A stretch of DNA of 64,000 bases from contig NZ_JBAKHD010000001.1 of the NCBI RefSeq assembly GCF_049065735.1, positions 124,001 through 188,000 on the forward strand, written 5' to 3'. This DNA is from Paramesorhizobium sp049065735 (lineage in GTDB: Bacteria > Pseudomonadota > Alphaproteobacteria > Rhizobiales > Rhizobiaceae). The notes below the pieces were generated by a model. The model worked only from the letters and a program-made list of their open reading frames with translations, did not search any database and had not been told where the DNA came from. Numbering within the stretch: the first letter of the stretch is position 1; each line of letters starts with the position of its first letter. The position numbers and the translations under genes were made by a program. Below are positions 52,386 to 60,992 of the stretch, one piece after another.

Positions 52386-52419
52386 GGGCCGGATTCCAAG
52401 GGCGCAAGGAGGCACTTTT

Positions 52420-52824
52420 TTGAAACCGTATCACTTCGAGGTGACGTCCCAATGCGCGACGGTGCATGAGCTTTTATCGCGCATCGGCGACAAATGGACG
52501 GTGATGGTCGTGAACTATCTCGGCAACGGTCCTATGCGCTTCAACGAGCTGAAGCGCACCATCTCCGGCATCTCGCAAAAGATGCTGACGGCAACGCTGC
52601 GCGGGCTGGAGCGGGACGGTTTTGTCACTCGCACCGTGTTTCCGACCATCCCGCCGCGGGTGGAATATCAATTGACCGATCTGGGCCGCGACCTGCTCGT
52701 CCCCGTCGGCGCACTGGGCAATTGGGCCGTTGCCAATCACGACCGCGTTCAGGCCGCGCGCGCCCGCTTCGACGCCGCGCAGGGCGCAGAGCCGCTGGCC
52801 GCCATGAGCGAAGCGGCGGAGTAG
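52420..52824 (+). CDS. HxlR-family transcriptional regulator
   Basis: A winged-helix regulator of the HxlR (DUF24) family, about 134 residues: CATVHELLSRIGDKWTVMVV, then RFNELKRTISGISQKMLTATLRGLERDGFV and YQLTDLGRDL. Cys near residue 11 is in the position of the redox-sensing Cys of HypR/QorR-type members. TTG 52420 is chosen because AGGAGG (52407-52412) lies seven bases upstream and a TATAAT box precedes it; ATG 52339 is the alternative, with its AGGAGG only two bases away. The neighbouring FMN reductase is the likely target. Confidence 0.85.
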   Translation: MKPYHFEVTSQCATVHELLSRIGDKWTVMVVNYLGNGPMRFNELKRTISGISQKMLTATLRGLERDGFVTRTVFPTIPPRVEYQLTDLGRDLLVPVGALGNWAVANHDRVQAARARFDAAQGAEPLAAMSEAAE

Positions 52825-52850
52825 ATGCCAAGGCTAAAGGGGAGGGGGGT

Positions 52851-52878
52851 GGAAAGGCGGATGGGGATCCGCCTTTCC
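52851..52878. terminator. Perfect 12-bp hairpin after the hxlR-type gene
   Basis: GGAAAGGCGGAT, loop GGGG, and the exact complement. It lies 27 bases after the stop. The T run after it is poor (TGTTG), so termination may be Rho-assisted. Confidence 0.55.
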
Positions 52879-53170
52879 TGTTGCCCGAGACAGGACTTCC
52901 CTAAAGCGGGGGCAATTGGAAGTCCATCTCGAATTAGCAAGCCTTGCCATGCGGTTGACCATGTTTGCTGAAGCCAGTCAATCAGCGCTTCCTAACAAAC
53001 CGGACCGTTAAGCGCACAATTAGTGACGGATGGTTAAGGCTTTGTTACCAAAGGGATAAGTGGCTGGGGAGGTAGGGCGGTGAGGCAATAAGTCAATATG
53101 TCGGAAGATTGTTTTTAAGGGGAAGCGCTGAGGCGTTGTCGTCGTGGCGCGGCAATGAATGCCGGTGACT
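52879..53170. other. Intergenic region without recognised gene
   Basis: About 290 bases between the hairpin after the regulator and the MazF-type gene. No supported ORF, RNA or repeat was found here. Confidence 0.5.
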
Positions 53171-53174
53171 TGCT

Positions 53175-53510
53175 TTAGTCCTCACCCTCATCAATCAGAT
53201 CGAGGATAACCCTCTGTATCTGTGAGAGCGTGTCCATCGGCAGTCTTCCAATTCTTATGTGGAGTGCCGTTCTCGGAATCGTATTAATCTTTTCGCACAT
53301 GGCGAACGAAATCGATTTCAAGCCGTTCTTGTCATCCGGTGGAATTTCGATCCGGATCGGGAAGCCATGTCCATCGGTTGTCGTGATCGGAACGACGATG
53401 ACGCTATCAAGAGCAATGCTGCTGTTCTGCATCACGATGACCGGGCGCGGCTTTCCGGTGTACGGCCCCTTGGCGGCCATCACATAAATGTCGCCTCGTT
53501 CAATCATCAT
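53175..53510 (-). CDS. mazF: MazF/PemK-type mRNA interferase toxin
   Basis: A 111-residue toxin. Family features: RGDIYVMAAKGPYTGKPRPVIVMQ near 5-28 and VIVVPITTTDGHGF near 37-50, with the conserved Arg and Thr expected of the CcdB/MazF fold, and a C-terminal helix. It overlaps the antitoxin gene by eleven bases (start may be the second Met). It appears intact, unlike the other toxin genes in this window. Confidence 0.85.
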   Translation of the reverse strand: MMIERGDIYVMAAKGPYTGKPRPVIVMQNSSIALDSVIVVPITTTDGHGFPIRIEIPPDDKNGLKSISFAMCEKINTIPRTALHIRIGRLPMDTLSQIQRVILDLIDEGED

Positions 53511-53748
53511 CGCTCAAGGCCCAATGGGCAGCCATTTCATTCATGGCGTCCTGGTCATCGGCCTGAACCGCGGGATCGCTGCTCATCCTCTTCGCCGCTT
53601 CGCGCATGGCCTCGAAGCGGGCACGCTTGATATACCGGGCCAAAGCCTCTCGCATGGCATCGCTCTGACTTTGGTTCATGGCCTTCGCGGCCTCAAGGAA
53701 TTGCTCCTTGAGCTCTTCATCGACCCTAAGCGTCATCAATTGTGCCAT
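53500..53748 (-). CDS. Antitoxin of the MazF/PemK pair (ribbon-helix-helix type)
   Basis: An 82-residue protein: MTLRVDEELKEQFLEAAKAM...SDAMREALARYI fits a ribbon-helix-helix DNA-binding domain at about 5-45, followed by an acidic tail (DDQDAM...SDDD) that would bind the toxin. ATG 53748 is chosen; the longer frame lacks a site. First gene of the pair. Confidence 0.8.
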   Translation of the reverse strand: MAQLMTLRVDEELKEQFLEAAKAMNQSQSDAMREALARYIKRARFEAMREAAKRMSSDPAVQADDQDAMNEMAAHWALSDDD

Positions 53749-53824
53749 ATCAGCGTCTCCAGATAGCCTTGCGTAATACAAAATATAATACAGCTTTGAG
53801 GATATTCCAGCCAATCCCCACAGC

Positions 53825-53851
53825 AAAAAAGGCGGGCCTCGCGACCCGCCT
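53825..53851 (-). terminator. Terminator of groESL
   Basis: GGCGGG and CCCGCC pair around a TCGCGAGG loop and, read on the minus strand, are followed by six T residues. It lies 25 bases past the groEL stop. Confidence 0.85.
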
Positions 53852-53875
53852 TCTTCGTTTCGTGAGCCGGACTTT

Positions 53876-55516
53876 TTAGAAGTCCATGCCGCCCATTCCG
53901 CCCATGCCGCCGCCGGGCATTGCCGGGGCTGCGTCCTTCTTCGGCAGCTCGGAGATCATCGCCTCGGTGGTGATCATCAGGCCGGCGACCGAAGCGGCGT
54001 TCTGGAGAGCCGTGCGGACAACCTTGACGGGGTCCACGACGCCTTGGGCGATCAGGTCGCCATATTCGCTCGTCGCGGTGTTGTAGCCGTAGTTGTCGTT
54101 GTTGTTTTCCAGGATCTTGCCAACGACGATCGAAGCTTCGTCACCAGCGTTCGTGGCGATCTGGCGGGCCGGAGCCTGCAGAGCGCGGCGGACGATGTTG
54201 ATGCCGGCTTCCTGGTCGGGATTCGCGCCCTTGACGGTGATGGCGTTCGAGGAACGCAGCAGCGCGGTGCCGCCGCCCGGGACGATGCCTTCCTCAACGG
54301 CTGCGCGGGTCGCGTTGAGGGCGTCGTCGACGCGGTCTTTCTTTTCCTTCACTTCGACTTCCGTCGCACCGCCGACGCGGATCACGGCAACGCCGCCGGC
54401 GAGCTTGGCCAGACGCTCCTGCAGCTTCTCGCGGTCGTAGTCCGAGGTGGTCTCCTCGATCTGCTGCTTGATCTGGCCGACGCGGGCGTCGATCTCGGCT
54501 TTGGAGCCGGCGCCGTCAACGATGGTGGTGTTCTCCTTGGAGATCGACACCTTCTTGGCACGGCCAAGCATGGCGAGCGTCACGTTCTCAAGCTTGATGC
54601 CGAGATCTTCCGAGATCACCTGGCCGCCGGTGAGAATTGCGATGTCCTCAAGCATGGCCTTGCGGCGGTCGCCGAAGCCCGGAGCCTTGACGGCGGCGAT
54701 CTTCAGGCCGCCACGCAGCTTGTTGACGACGAGCGTGGCCAGAGCCTCGCCTTCGACGTCTTCAGCGATGATGAGGAGCGGCTTGGAGCTCTGCACGACG
54801 GCTTCCAGAACCGGCAGCATGGCCTGGAGGTTGGAGAGCTTCTTCTCATGAATGAGGATGTACGGATCCTCGAGCTCGGCCACCATCTTTTCCGGATTGG
54901 TGACGAAGTAGGGCGAGAGATAGCCGCGGTCGAACTGCATGCCTTCAACGACTTCCAGCTCGGTCTCGGCGGTCTTGGCTTCCTCGACGGTGATGACGCC
55001 TTCATTGCCGACCTTCTGCATCGCTTCCGCGATCATCTGGCCGACCGAAGCATCGCCATTGGCCGAAATCGTGCCGACCTGCGCGACTTCTTCCGAGGTC
55101 TTGATCTTCTTGGCCTTCTTGGTGAGATCGGCGACGACTTCGTTGACGGCGAGGTCGATGCCGCGCTTCAGATCCATCGGGTTCATGCCGGCGGCAACCG
55201 CCTTGGCGCCTTCCTGCACGATCGCCTGGCCGAGGACAGTCGCGGTCGTCGTGCCGTCACCGGCAATGTCGTTGGTCTTGGAAGCGACCTCGCGCAGCAT
55301 CTGCGCGCCCATGTTCTCGAACTTGTCTTCCAGCTCGATTTCCTTGGCGACCGACACGCCGTCCTTGGTGATGCGCGGAGCGCCGAAGGACTTGTCGATC
55401 ACGACATTGCGGCCCTTGGGGCCGAGCGTTACCTTGACGGCATCGGCGAGGATGTCGACGCCGCGCAGCATCTTTTCGCGCGCATTGCGTCCGAATTTTA
55501 CGTCTTTAGCAGCCAT
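53876..55516 (-). CDS. groEL: Chaperonin GroEL (Hsp60)
   Basis: A 546-residue chaperonin subunit. It begins AAKDVKFGRNAREKMLRGVD, has the ATP-site LGPKGRNVVIDKSFG and DGTTTATVL (near 87-95), and ends with the Gly-Met repeat GGMGGMGGMDF that faces the cavity. Folds proteins in the cytoplasm with GroES. Transcribed after groES with about 70 bases between; controlled by the upstream CIRCE. Confidence 0.98.
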   Translation of the reverse strand: MAAKDVKFGRNAREKMLRGVDILADAVKVTLGPKGRNVVIDKSFGAPRITKDGVSVAKEIELEDKFENMGAQMLREVASKTNDIAGDGTTTATVLGQAIVQEGAKAVAAGMNPMDLKRGIDLAVNEVVADLTKKAKKIKTSEEVAQVGTISANGDASVGQMIAEAMQKVGNEGVITVEEAKTAETELEVVEGMQFDRGYLSPYFVTNPEKMVAELEDPYILIHEKKLSNLQAMLPVLEAVVQSSKPLLIIAEDVEGEALATLVVNKLRGGLKIAAVKAPGFGDRRKAMLEDIAILTGGQVISEDLGIKLENVTLAMLGRAKKVSISKENTTIVDGAGSKAEIDARVGQIKQQIEETTSDYDREKLQERLAKLAGGVAVIRVGGATEVEVKEKKDRVDDALNATRAAVEEGIVPGGGTALLRSSNAITVKGANPDQEAGINIVRRALQAPARQIATNAGDEASIVVGKILENNNDNYGYNTATSEYGDLIAQGVVDPVKVVRTALQNAASVAGLMITTEAMISELPKKDAAPAMPGGGMGGMGGMDF

Positions 55517-55584
55517 TTCAGTTCTCTCCTGGGATTTAAACCCGGTTTGATCCAGAATTTGTTACAAGAATGAAAAACCGGCGA

Positions 55585-55881
55585 TCAGCCGATGATGCCG
55601 AGAATGTCGGATTCCTTCATGATCAAGAGGTCTTCGCCGCCGATCTTGACCTCGGTGCCCGACCACTTGCCGAAGAGAACGCGGTCGCCTTCCTTGACGT
55701 CGAGCGGGACAAGCTTGCCGGTTTCGTCACGAGCGCCGGCGCCCACCGCGACGATCTCGCCTTCCTGCGGCTTTTCCTTGGCGGTATCGGGAATGATGAT
55801 GCCGCCAGCGGTCTTCTCTTCGGATTCGACCCGGCGGACGACGACGCGGTCGTGAAGCGGGCGGAACTTGGTGTTGGCCAT
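55585..55881 (-). CDS. groES: Co-chaperonin GroES
   Basis: A 98-residue GroES: FRPLHDRVVVRR at the start, the mobile loop EKTAGGIIIPD near 20-30, and EVKIGGEDLLIMKESDILGI at the end. Caps the GroEL ring. First gene of groESL. Confidence 0.98.
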   Translation of the reverse strand: MANTKFRPLHDRVVVRRVESEEKTAGGIIIPDTAKEKPQEGEIVAVGAGARDETGKLVPLDVKEGDRVLFGKWSGTEVKIGGEDLLIMKESDILGIIG

Positions 55882-55930
55882 GGTTTGAACCCTTGGATGG
55901 TTGAAAATGGATGAGTGGTTTTGAGCGTTG

Positions 55931-55957
55931 TTAGCACTCTCCTTGCGAGAGTGCTAA
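55931..55957. promoter_or_regulatory. CIRCE operator (HrcA site)
   Basis: TTAGCACTC, a nine-base spacer, GAGTGCTAA: a perfect match to the CIRCE consensus. It lies between the groES promoter and start, so HrcA repression of groESL is expected. Confidence 0.97.
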
Positions 55958-55967
55958 CAACGCCTTG

Positions 55968-55996
55968 GAGATAGAAATCCCGCATCGGCTTGTCAA
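55968..55996 (-). promoter_or_regulatory. groESL promoter
   Basis: On the minus strand: TTGACA (55996-55991), a 17-base spacer and TATCTC (55973-55968). Transcription would start just before the CIRCE element. Confidence 0.75.
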
Positions 55997-56177
55997 GGGA
56001 AGAGCGAAGCGAAAATTTGAAGGCCGGGCGCCCTTTTTCGCCTGCGGAGGTAGCGGCCAATATGGACGCTTTTCGGGGCGAAACAAGGCGAAGGCGGCAC
56101 CATCACGTGAATTGTTTTTGGCGATGGCGTTAACGGGGGGTTGACGAAAGGCGCTCAGCCCTGGCTTGATTGACATC

Positions 56178-56196
56178 GGTACTAAAATATAGTACC
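56178..56196. promoter_or_regulatory. Candidate operator of the hicA-hicB-higA operon
   Basis: GGTACTA, five bases, TAGTACC: a perfect inverted repeat ten bases before the hicA start. A TTGACA lies just upstream at 56170-56175. HicB and HigA antitoxins autorepress at such sites. Confidence 0.6.
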
Positions 56197-56205
56197 AATC
56201 CTGAC

Positions 56206-56458
56206 ATGCACAAATGCCACCGAGCCACGCTGGAACGAATTTTTTCCCGCCCCGTCAGTGGCTCGATCCGGTGGGCTGACATCGAAGCCCTGTTTATAGC
56301 ATTAGGCGCTGAGGTCAGCGAGCGGGAGGGCTCCCGCGTGAGTCTTTCTCTTTGGCGAGATGCGCGTTTTCCATCGCCCGCACCCGTCGCCGGACACCAA
56401 TAAGGGGGCAGTTGCCAGCATTCGCAAATGGTTGGATGAACATGGAGTAAGGCCATGA
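56206..56458 (+). pseudogene. hicA: hicA toxin gene, frameshifted
   Basis: The first frame gives MHKCHRATLERIFSRPVSG... to EREGSRVSLSL, then runs off into unrelated sequence and stops at 56401-56403. The next frame from about 56353 continues GEMRVFHRPHPSPDTNKGAV...IRKWLDEHGVRP and ends at TGA 56456-56458, overlapping the hicB ATG. Together they make one full-length HicA-like toxin, so a single frameshift near 56343-56355 has split it. Programmed frameshifting cannot be excluded. Confidence 0.8.
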
Positions 56459-56787
56459 AGAACGTTATCGAAATCGATGGGGAAAACGCAGTGGTCGCCT
56501 TTGATCCGGAAATTCAGATGCTTCGCGGCGAGTTTATCGGCCTGAATGGCGGCGCTGACTTCTACGCCGAAAGCATCCCGGAATTGATCGAGGAAGGGCG
56601 CAAGTCCCTGCGCGTCTTCCTTGAGGCGTGCCGGGAAAAGGGAATAGAGCCACGCCGCAAGTTTTCCGGAAAATTCAATGTCCGGCTGGATCCCCGTGAC
56701 CATGAGGCGGCCGTTCTTGCAGCCGCCGCAGAGGGAAAGAGCCTGAACGAATGGATAGCCGGAGCGATCAAGGAAGCTGTGGTATGA
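56455..56787 (+). CDS. hicB: HicB-family antitoxin
   Basis: A 110-residue protein: a partially degraded RNase H-like N-terminal domain (VAFDPEIQMLRGEFIGLNGGADFYAESIPELIEEGRKSL) and a ribbon-helix-helix C-terminal part (KFNVRLDPRDHEAAVLAAAAEGKSLNEWI). Intact although its toxin is broken. ATGA overlaps on both sides show a three-gene operon. Confidence 0.88.
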   Translation: MKNVIEIDGENAVVAFDPEIQMLRGEFIGLNGGADFYAESIPELIEEGRKSLRVFLEACREKGIEPRRKFSGKFNVRLDPRDHEAAVLAAAAEGKSLNEWIAGAIKEAVV

Positions 56788-57074
56788 CAATGCTCGCAGT
56801 TCATCCCGGACGGATTTTAAAGCGGGGGCTCGAAGCGCGGGACATGTCCGTCAACAAGCTGGCGCTCGCGTTGCGGCTGCCGTCGAGCCGGATTGTCGAT
56901 ATCCTCAACGCAAAGCGCGGCATATCGCCCGATACGGCTTTGCGCTTGGGGCGATATTTCGGCAACAGCCCCCAGTTCTGGCTCAACCTGCAGACGGCGT
57001 ATGAACTCTCCGTCGCCGAGCGCGAAGTGGGCGAGCGGATCGCGGCGGAAGTGACGCCTGCGGACGCCGCGTAA
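56784..57074 (+). CDS. higA: HigA-family antitoxin, without adjacent higB
   Basis: A 96-residue XRE helix-turn-helix protein: VHPGRILKRGLEARDMSVNKLALALRLPSSRIVDILNAKRGIS and LGRYFGNSPQFWLNLQTAYEL, the usual HigA/VapI pattern. ATG 56784 overlaps the hicB stop. No HigB gene precedes it, so it has been recruited as an orphan or as a second repressor of this operon. Confidence 0.88.
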   Translation: MTMLAVHPGRILKRGLEARDMSVNKLALALRLPSSRIVDILNAKRGISPDTALRLGRYFGNSPQFWLNLQTAYELSVAEREVGERIAAEVTPADAA

Positions 57075-57080
57075 AGCCCC

Positions 57081-58898
57081 CTACTTCACGATCCGCAGGT
57101 TCGAAAGCTCGTCGCCGATCTGGCGGAAGGTTTCTGCCAGGTCTCCGCCGGTGGTGTTCCAGAAAAGCCTTGCCGGCTTGCTGGGGTCATTAGGATCGCG
57201 GCGGCTGCGCGATTCCGAGGCGCAGGCGGTCAGCGCGTCGATCTGCGCCTGTACCTTCCGCCTGTCGGCGGCGGTGCCCTTGGAGGCGTCGAGGTCGAGC
57301 GCCACCGTCATGACGATGACGTCGGCGTTCCTCACATTGTTGCATAGCTTTGCGAACTGCTCGTTCATCGCCGCCGTATAATTGTCGAGCGTATGAACGC
57401 CGGTATCGACCTGGCTGGTGTTCTCAAAAATGCGGGTTCGGTCATGGCCGCGGGCCCTTTGCCCCGCATAGCCGAAGGCCGAATAGTCGGAGATACTGCC
57501 GGCCTGGTCGTCGGCGCCGAAATAGGAGCGGGTATAATAGGTGTTGGCGCCATCGGTCAGCACGATGACCACTTTGTCGTTGTCTTCCTGGTCGTCCGGA
57601 CGTCCTTGGGTGAAGGGCTCGCCATGCGAGATCGTCCGCCAGCCCCAGGCCATCCCTTCCGGCACATTCGTCGCGCCATTGGGCACCATGCCACTGATGG
57701 CATTCCTGATGGTCCTCAGTCCTGTGTCCGTCGAGACGTCCGTCAGGGGCGTAATGGGGCTGGTGGTGCAGCTGTAGTTGGGCCCTTCTCCACGAACACT
57801 CGATGCCGTGAAATATTTTTTGAGGCTTCGCTGTCTGGCGACGGCCCCGGGATCGCGCTCCCCCCGGTTCACCTGTTCGTCGGGCCACCAATTGTTGCGC
57901 GCCCTTCCTCCGTCATACTCATCGGGCGCGAACATCGGCACGAAAAGCGTGTCGGGATTGGCGACATCGGGTTTCGTATCGTCGAGGTTGAGGCTTCCGG
58001 GCCGTGCCTCGACGCAGCCGAGCCAGCCTTCGCCCACCTGGTCAAACAGATGGAACCGGCTGAAAGGCTGGTTCCGCTTGGCCGCCGGCCACCCATTTCC
58101 CTCCATGAAAAGCTGGCCGTTCCGAGGAACAAGATCCTGGCCCGCCCTGATACTGATCGTCTTGCTGATATCGAAATTTTCGAAATGGACGGACGAAAGC
58201 CCCTTGCTGTCCATCCAGACCGCGTTCCGGTAATCCGACCCGACATTGACCGATGCGGCAAAGGGAACCACCGAGAACTGCACGGCCTTTTCGACGCGGA
58301 CCATCGCCTCGGCCTGTCCGGCCATGTTCTCGACCAGCTGTGTCGCCGCGGTTCTCAGAAGCTCCATGCGCTTCTTGTTCGAGCCGGTTCCCCGCTCGTC
58401 CATCGATCCGGAATTGTCGAGGACGAGCGCCACCTCGACCGTGTTCCTCACGCGGACGTCGGAAACCATGTGGTTTTGGAACGTCCAGTCATCGCCTGTG
58501 AGCGAGCGGGCAAGCGTGCCGAAAAGCGATTCATAGGGGAAATCCGCCGTTGCCGAAAGCTGCCGTCCCCCGCGCGTTTCCCCAGGCGGAACGATCTTGA
58601 ACTCAACCTTCGCCGGGTCGATTGCTCGCAGATTGGCCGAGAAATATTTCTGGCCATATTCCTGCATGACCCCCTCCGGCGCGCCCCCGCCGAACTGCCG
58701 CCCCACGGCGAGCGCGGCGGCGTCGAGCGCGTTTTGCACATTGGTGCGTGTCCGCATCAGGTTGGAGGCGTCGATGGCCGCCATGCCGAAGAGCAAGAGC
58801 GGCGCCACGACGATCGCGCCCATGATCGCGAAATTGCCGCCTTCGTCGCGCCGGAAATCCGATAGGATGGATGAGATCTGCTTGCGTCCCGCTTTCAT
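57081..58898 (-). CDS. TadG-like pilus-assembly protein with vWA domain
   Basis: A 605-residue protein. The N-terminus (RRDEGGNFAIMGAIVVAPLLLFGMAAIDASNLMRTRTNVQNALDAAALAVG, about 16-66) is the TadE/TadG pseudopilin-like segment with one membrane helix. A von Willebrand A domain follows with the metal site DNSGSMDERG near 160-170. Such proteins are linked to Flp/Tad pili but are often encoded away from the main tad locus, as here. Possible adhesin. Confidence 0.88.
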   Translation of the reverse strand: MKAGRKQISSILSDFRRDEGGNFAIMGAIVVAPLLLFGMAAIDASNLMRTRTNVQNALDAAALAVGRQFGGGAPEGVMQEYGQKYFSANLRAIDPAKVEFKIVPPGETRGGRQLSATADFPYESLFGTLARSLTGDDWTFQNHMVSDVRVRNTVEVALVLDNSGSMDERGTGSNKKRMELLRTAATQLVENMAGQAEAMVRVEKAVQFSVVPFAASVNVGSDYRNAVWMDSKGLSSVHFENFDISKTISIRAGQDLVPRNGQLFMEGNGWPAAKRNQPFSRFHLFDQVGEGWLGCVEARPGSLNLDDTKPDVANPDTLFVPMFAPDEYDGGRARNNWWPDEQVNRGERDPGAVARQRSLKKYFTASSVRGEGPNYSCTTSPITPLTDVSTDTGLRTIRNAISGMVPNGATNVPEGMAWGWRTISHGEPFTQGRPDDQEDNDKVVIVLTDGANTYYTRSYFGADDQAGSISDYSAFGYAGQRARGHDRTRIFENTSQVDTGVHTLDNYTAAMNEQFAKLCNNVRNADVIVMTVALDLDASKGTAADRRKVQAQIDALTACASESRSRRDPNDPSKPARLFWNTTGGDLAETFRQIGDELSNLRIVK

Positions 58899-59073
58899 TG
58901 GCTCCCCCAGCCTTCTTCCGTTCTCTGATGATGGAAGAATGCCCCTTGGCTATAGCAGGCGGCCTTCTAATTCTTGGTCACGAGATCAGTTAAAATTTGA
59001 ACGAAGCCGAAAGCTGATGACAGGCCGGACGGCTTGAGCTAATCCGGTCGCGCCGGATGAATGAGGACCACGC

Positions 59074-59931
59074 ATGCTGAACCCGCCCAAGATCGAACGC
59101 CTCGATGAACTGCTGCCCCGCTATGATGTCCTGCTCAGCGATGTCTGGGGCGTCGTGCATAATGGCGTCGAAGCCTTCGCGTCTGCATGCGCGGCGCTGC
59201 AAAGGGCGCGCGCGGCGGGGCTGACGGTCGTGCTCGTCACCAATGCGCCGCGCCCCGCGCCGCTGGTGGTCGAGCAGTTGCAGCGGCTCGGCGTGCCTGA
59301 CGATGCCTATGACCGCATCGTCACCTCGGGCGACGTGACGCGCGAGCTGATCGCCAACGGCCCGCGCCGCCTCTTCCATCTGGGGCCCGACCGGGATTTC
59401 ACCCTTTATGACGGACTCGATGTGGAACTGGTCGAGGAGTTCGAGGCCGATGGCGTCAGTTGCACCGGCCTCGTCGATGACGAGACGGAAACGCCCGAAG
59501 ATTACCGCGACATGCTGGAGCGCTTCCGCTCGCGCGATCTGCCCTTCATCTGCGCAAATCCCGATATCGTTGTGGAGCGTGGCAACCGCCTGATCTGGTG
59601 CGCCGGCGCCTTGGCGCGCGATTACGGGCAACTGGGCGGCCGCACGCTCATCGCCGGCAAGCCGCACCGGCCGATCTACGAAGCGGCGCTGGCGGCGGCT
59701 GGCGAGGTGCGCGCAGATGCGGTGGACAAGAGCCGCGTACTCGCCATCGGCGACGGCATGCTGACCGATGTGAAGGGCGCGGAGCAGTTCGGCATCGACG
59801 TGCTTTATATCTCCGGCGGCATCCATGCCGGCGATTATGCCGATGCTGGAATCGTTGACCTGCAAAGGCTGCTGGCTTTCCTCCAGAAGCACGGCAGCAA
59901 TCCCGTCGCCACCATGCATCATCTTGCCTGA
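59074..59931 (+). CDS. HAD-superfamily hydrolase, subfamily IIA (TIGR01459/NagD-like)
   Basis: A 285-residue phosphatase. Motif I is LLSDVWGVVHNG (catalytic Asp near 20; the usual second Asp is replaced by Trp-Gly), motif II VLVTNAPR near 54, and the cap plus motif III/IV region GKPHRPIYEAAL near 196 and VLAIGDGMLTDVKGAEQFG near 225. Directly upstream of ribF (11-base gap), a neighbour often seen in this order. Substrate unknown. Confidence 0.9.
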   Translation: MLNPPKIERLDELLPRYDVLLSDVWGVVHNGVEAFASACAALQRARAAGLTVVLVTNAPRPAPLVVEQLQRLGVPDDAYDRIVTSGDVTRELIANGPRRLFHLGPDRDFTLYDGLDVELVEEFEADGVSCTGLVDDETETPEDYRDMLERFRSRDLPFICANPDIVVERGNRLIWCAGALARDYGQLGGRTLIAGKPHRPIYEAALAAAGEVRADAVDKSRVLAIGDGMLTDVKGAEQFGIDVLYISGGIHAGDYADAGIVDLQRLLAFLQKHGSNPVATMHHLA

Positions 59932-59941
59932 GCGCCGCGCC

Positions 59942-60928
59942 ATGGCTGAACACGCCTTCCTCCGCCTCGTGGATCCCGCCGATCTGCCCGCGCGCCTGAA
60001 AGGCGCCGTCGTCGCCATCGGCAATTTCGACGGCGTGCATCGCGGCCATCAGGCCGTGCTGGAGCGTGCGCTGGAATCGGCGAAAACGGAGGGGAGGCCC
60101 GCTCTGGTGCTGACCTTCGAGCCGCATCCGCGCAGCGTCTTCCGGCCCGACCAGCCGGTCGATCGCCTGACCCCGGCCGCGGAAAAGGCCGAGCTGCTGG
60201 AGGCGCTTGGCTTCGATGCCGTGGTGGAACTGGCTTTCACTAAGGAATTCTCGGAGCAATCGGCCGAAGCCTTCGTGGAAAACATCATCGCCGGCAAGCT
60301 CGCGGCAAGCCGCGTCGTCACCGGCTTCGATTTCCATTTCGGCAAGGGCAGACGAGGCGGCCCGGCCTTCCTCATGGAAGCGGGCGAGCGGCTGGGCTTC
60401 CACGTGACACTGGTCGATGCCTTCCGCGACGAGGGCGGCGAAATCGTCTCCTCGAGCCGCATCCGCGCGCTGCTGGGGGAGGGCGATGTGGTCGAGGCCG
60501 CCGCGCTTCTCGGTTATCGCTATATCGTGGAAAGCGAGGTCATAAAGGGCAAGCAACTGGGCCGCACGCTCGGCTTCCCCACCGCCAATATGACGCTGCC
60601 CTCCGAAACCAGTCTCAAGCATGGTATCTATGCCGTGCGCTTCCGCCGCGCCGATGGCTCGCTTCATGACGGCGTCGCCAGCTTCGGCCGCCGCCCCACC
60701 GTCGATACGGACGGCGCGCCGCTACTCGAAACCTTCGTTTTCGATTTCTATGGCGATCTCTACGGCGAAACCTGCGCCGTCTCCTTCTTCGCCTACCTGC
60801 GCGGCGAGGAGAAATTCGACGGCCTCGACGCGCTCATCGCGCAGATCCGCCGCGACGAGGAGGAGGCCCGCGCCGTGCTGGCCGGCGTGCAGCCGCTGTC
60901 TGCACTGGACCGGGCTCTGAATTTCTAG
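59942..60928 (+). CDS. ribF: Bifunctional riboflavin kinase/FAD synthetase
   Basis: Makes FMN and FAD from riboflavin. The 328-residue protein has the nucleotidyltransferase domain (AIGNFDGVHRGHQAV near 25-39, LTFEPHPRSVFRP near 54) and the kinase domain (GRTLGFPTANM near 209). ATG 59942 is the family start; the open frame before it overlaps the HAD gene. It precedes the ParD and MipA genes and then ileS, whose linkage to ribF is common in bacteria. Confidence 0.95.
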   Translation: MAEHAFLRLVDPADLPARLKGAVVAIGNFDGVHRGHQAVLERALESAKTEGRPALVLTFEPHPRSVFRPDQPVDRLTPAAEKAELLEALGFDAVVELAFTKEFSEQSAEAFVENIIAGKLAASRVVTGFDFHFGKGRRGGPAFLMEAGERLGFHVTLVDAFRDEGGEIVSSSRIRALLGEGDVVEAAALLGYRYIVESEVIKGKQLGRTLGFPTANMTLPSETSLKHGIYAVRFRRADGSLHDGVASFGRRPTVDTDGAPLLETFVFDFYGDLYGETCAVSFFAYLRGEEKFDGLDALIAQIRRDEEEARAVLAGVQPLSALDRALNF

Positions 60929-60948
60929 TGCTCTCTAATTGCCAAGGT

Positions 60949-60975
60949 GCGGGTGTGGTGTATAATCGCACCACC
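60949..60975. promoter_or_regulatory. Palindromic promoter/operator of the parD gene
   Basis: GGGTGTGGTG and CGCACCACCC form an inverted repeat with TATAAT in the centre (about 60960). It lies about 20 bases upstream of ATG 60993. The layout suggests ParD autorepression over its own -10. Confidence 0.5.
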
Positions 60976-60992
60976 CGGCAGGAGGGTGAACT

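Noticed and set aside
54044..55573. 509-residue plus-strand ORF opposite groEL
   Set aside because: Antisense of the groEL gene; open only because of codon bias.
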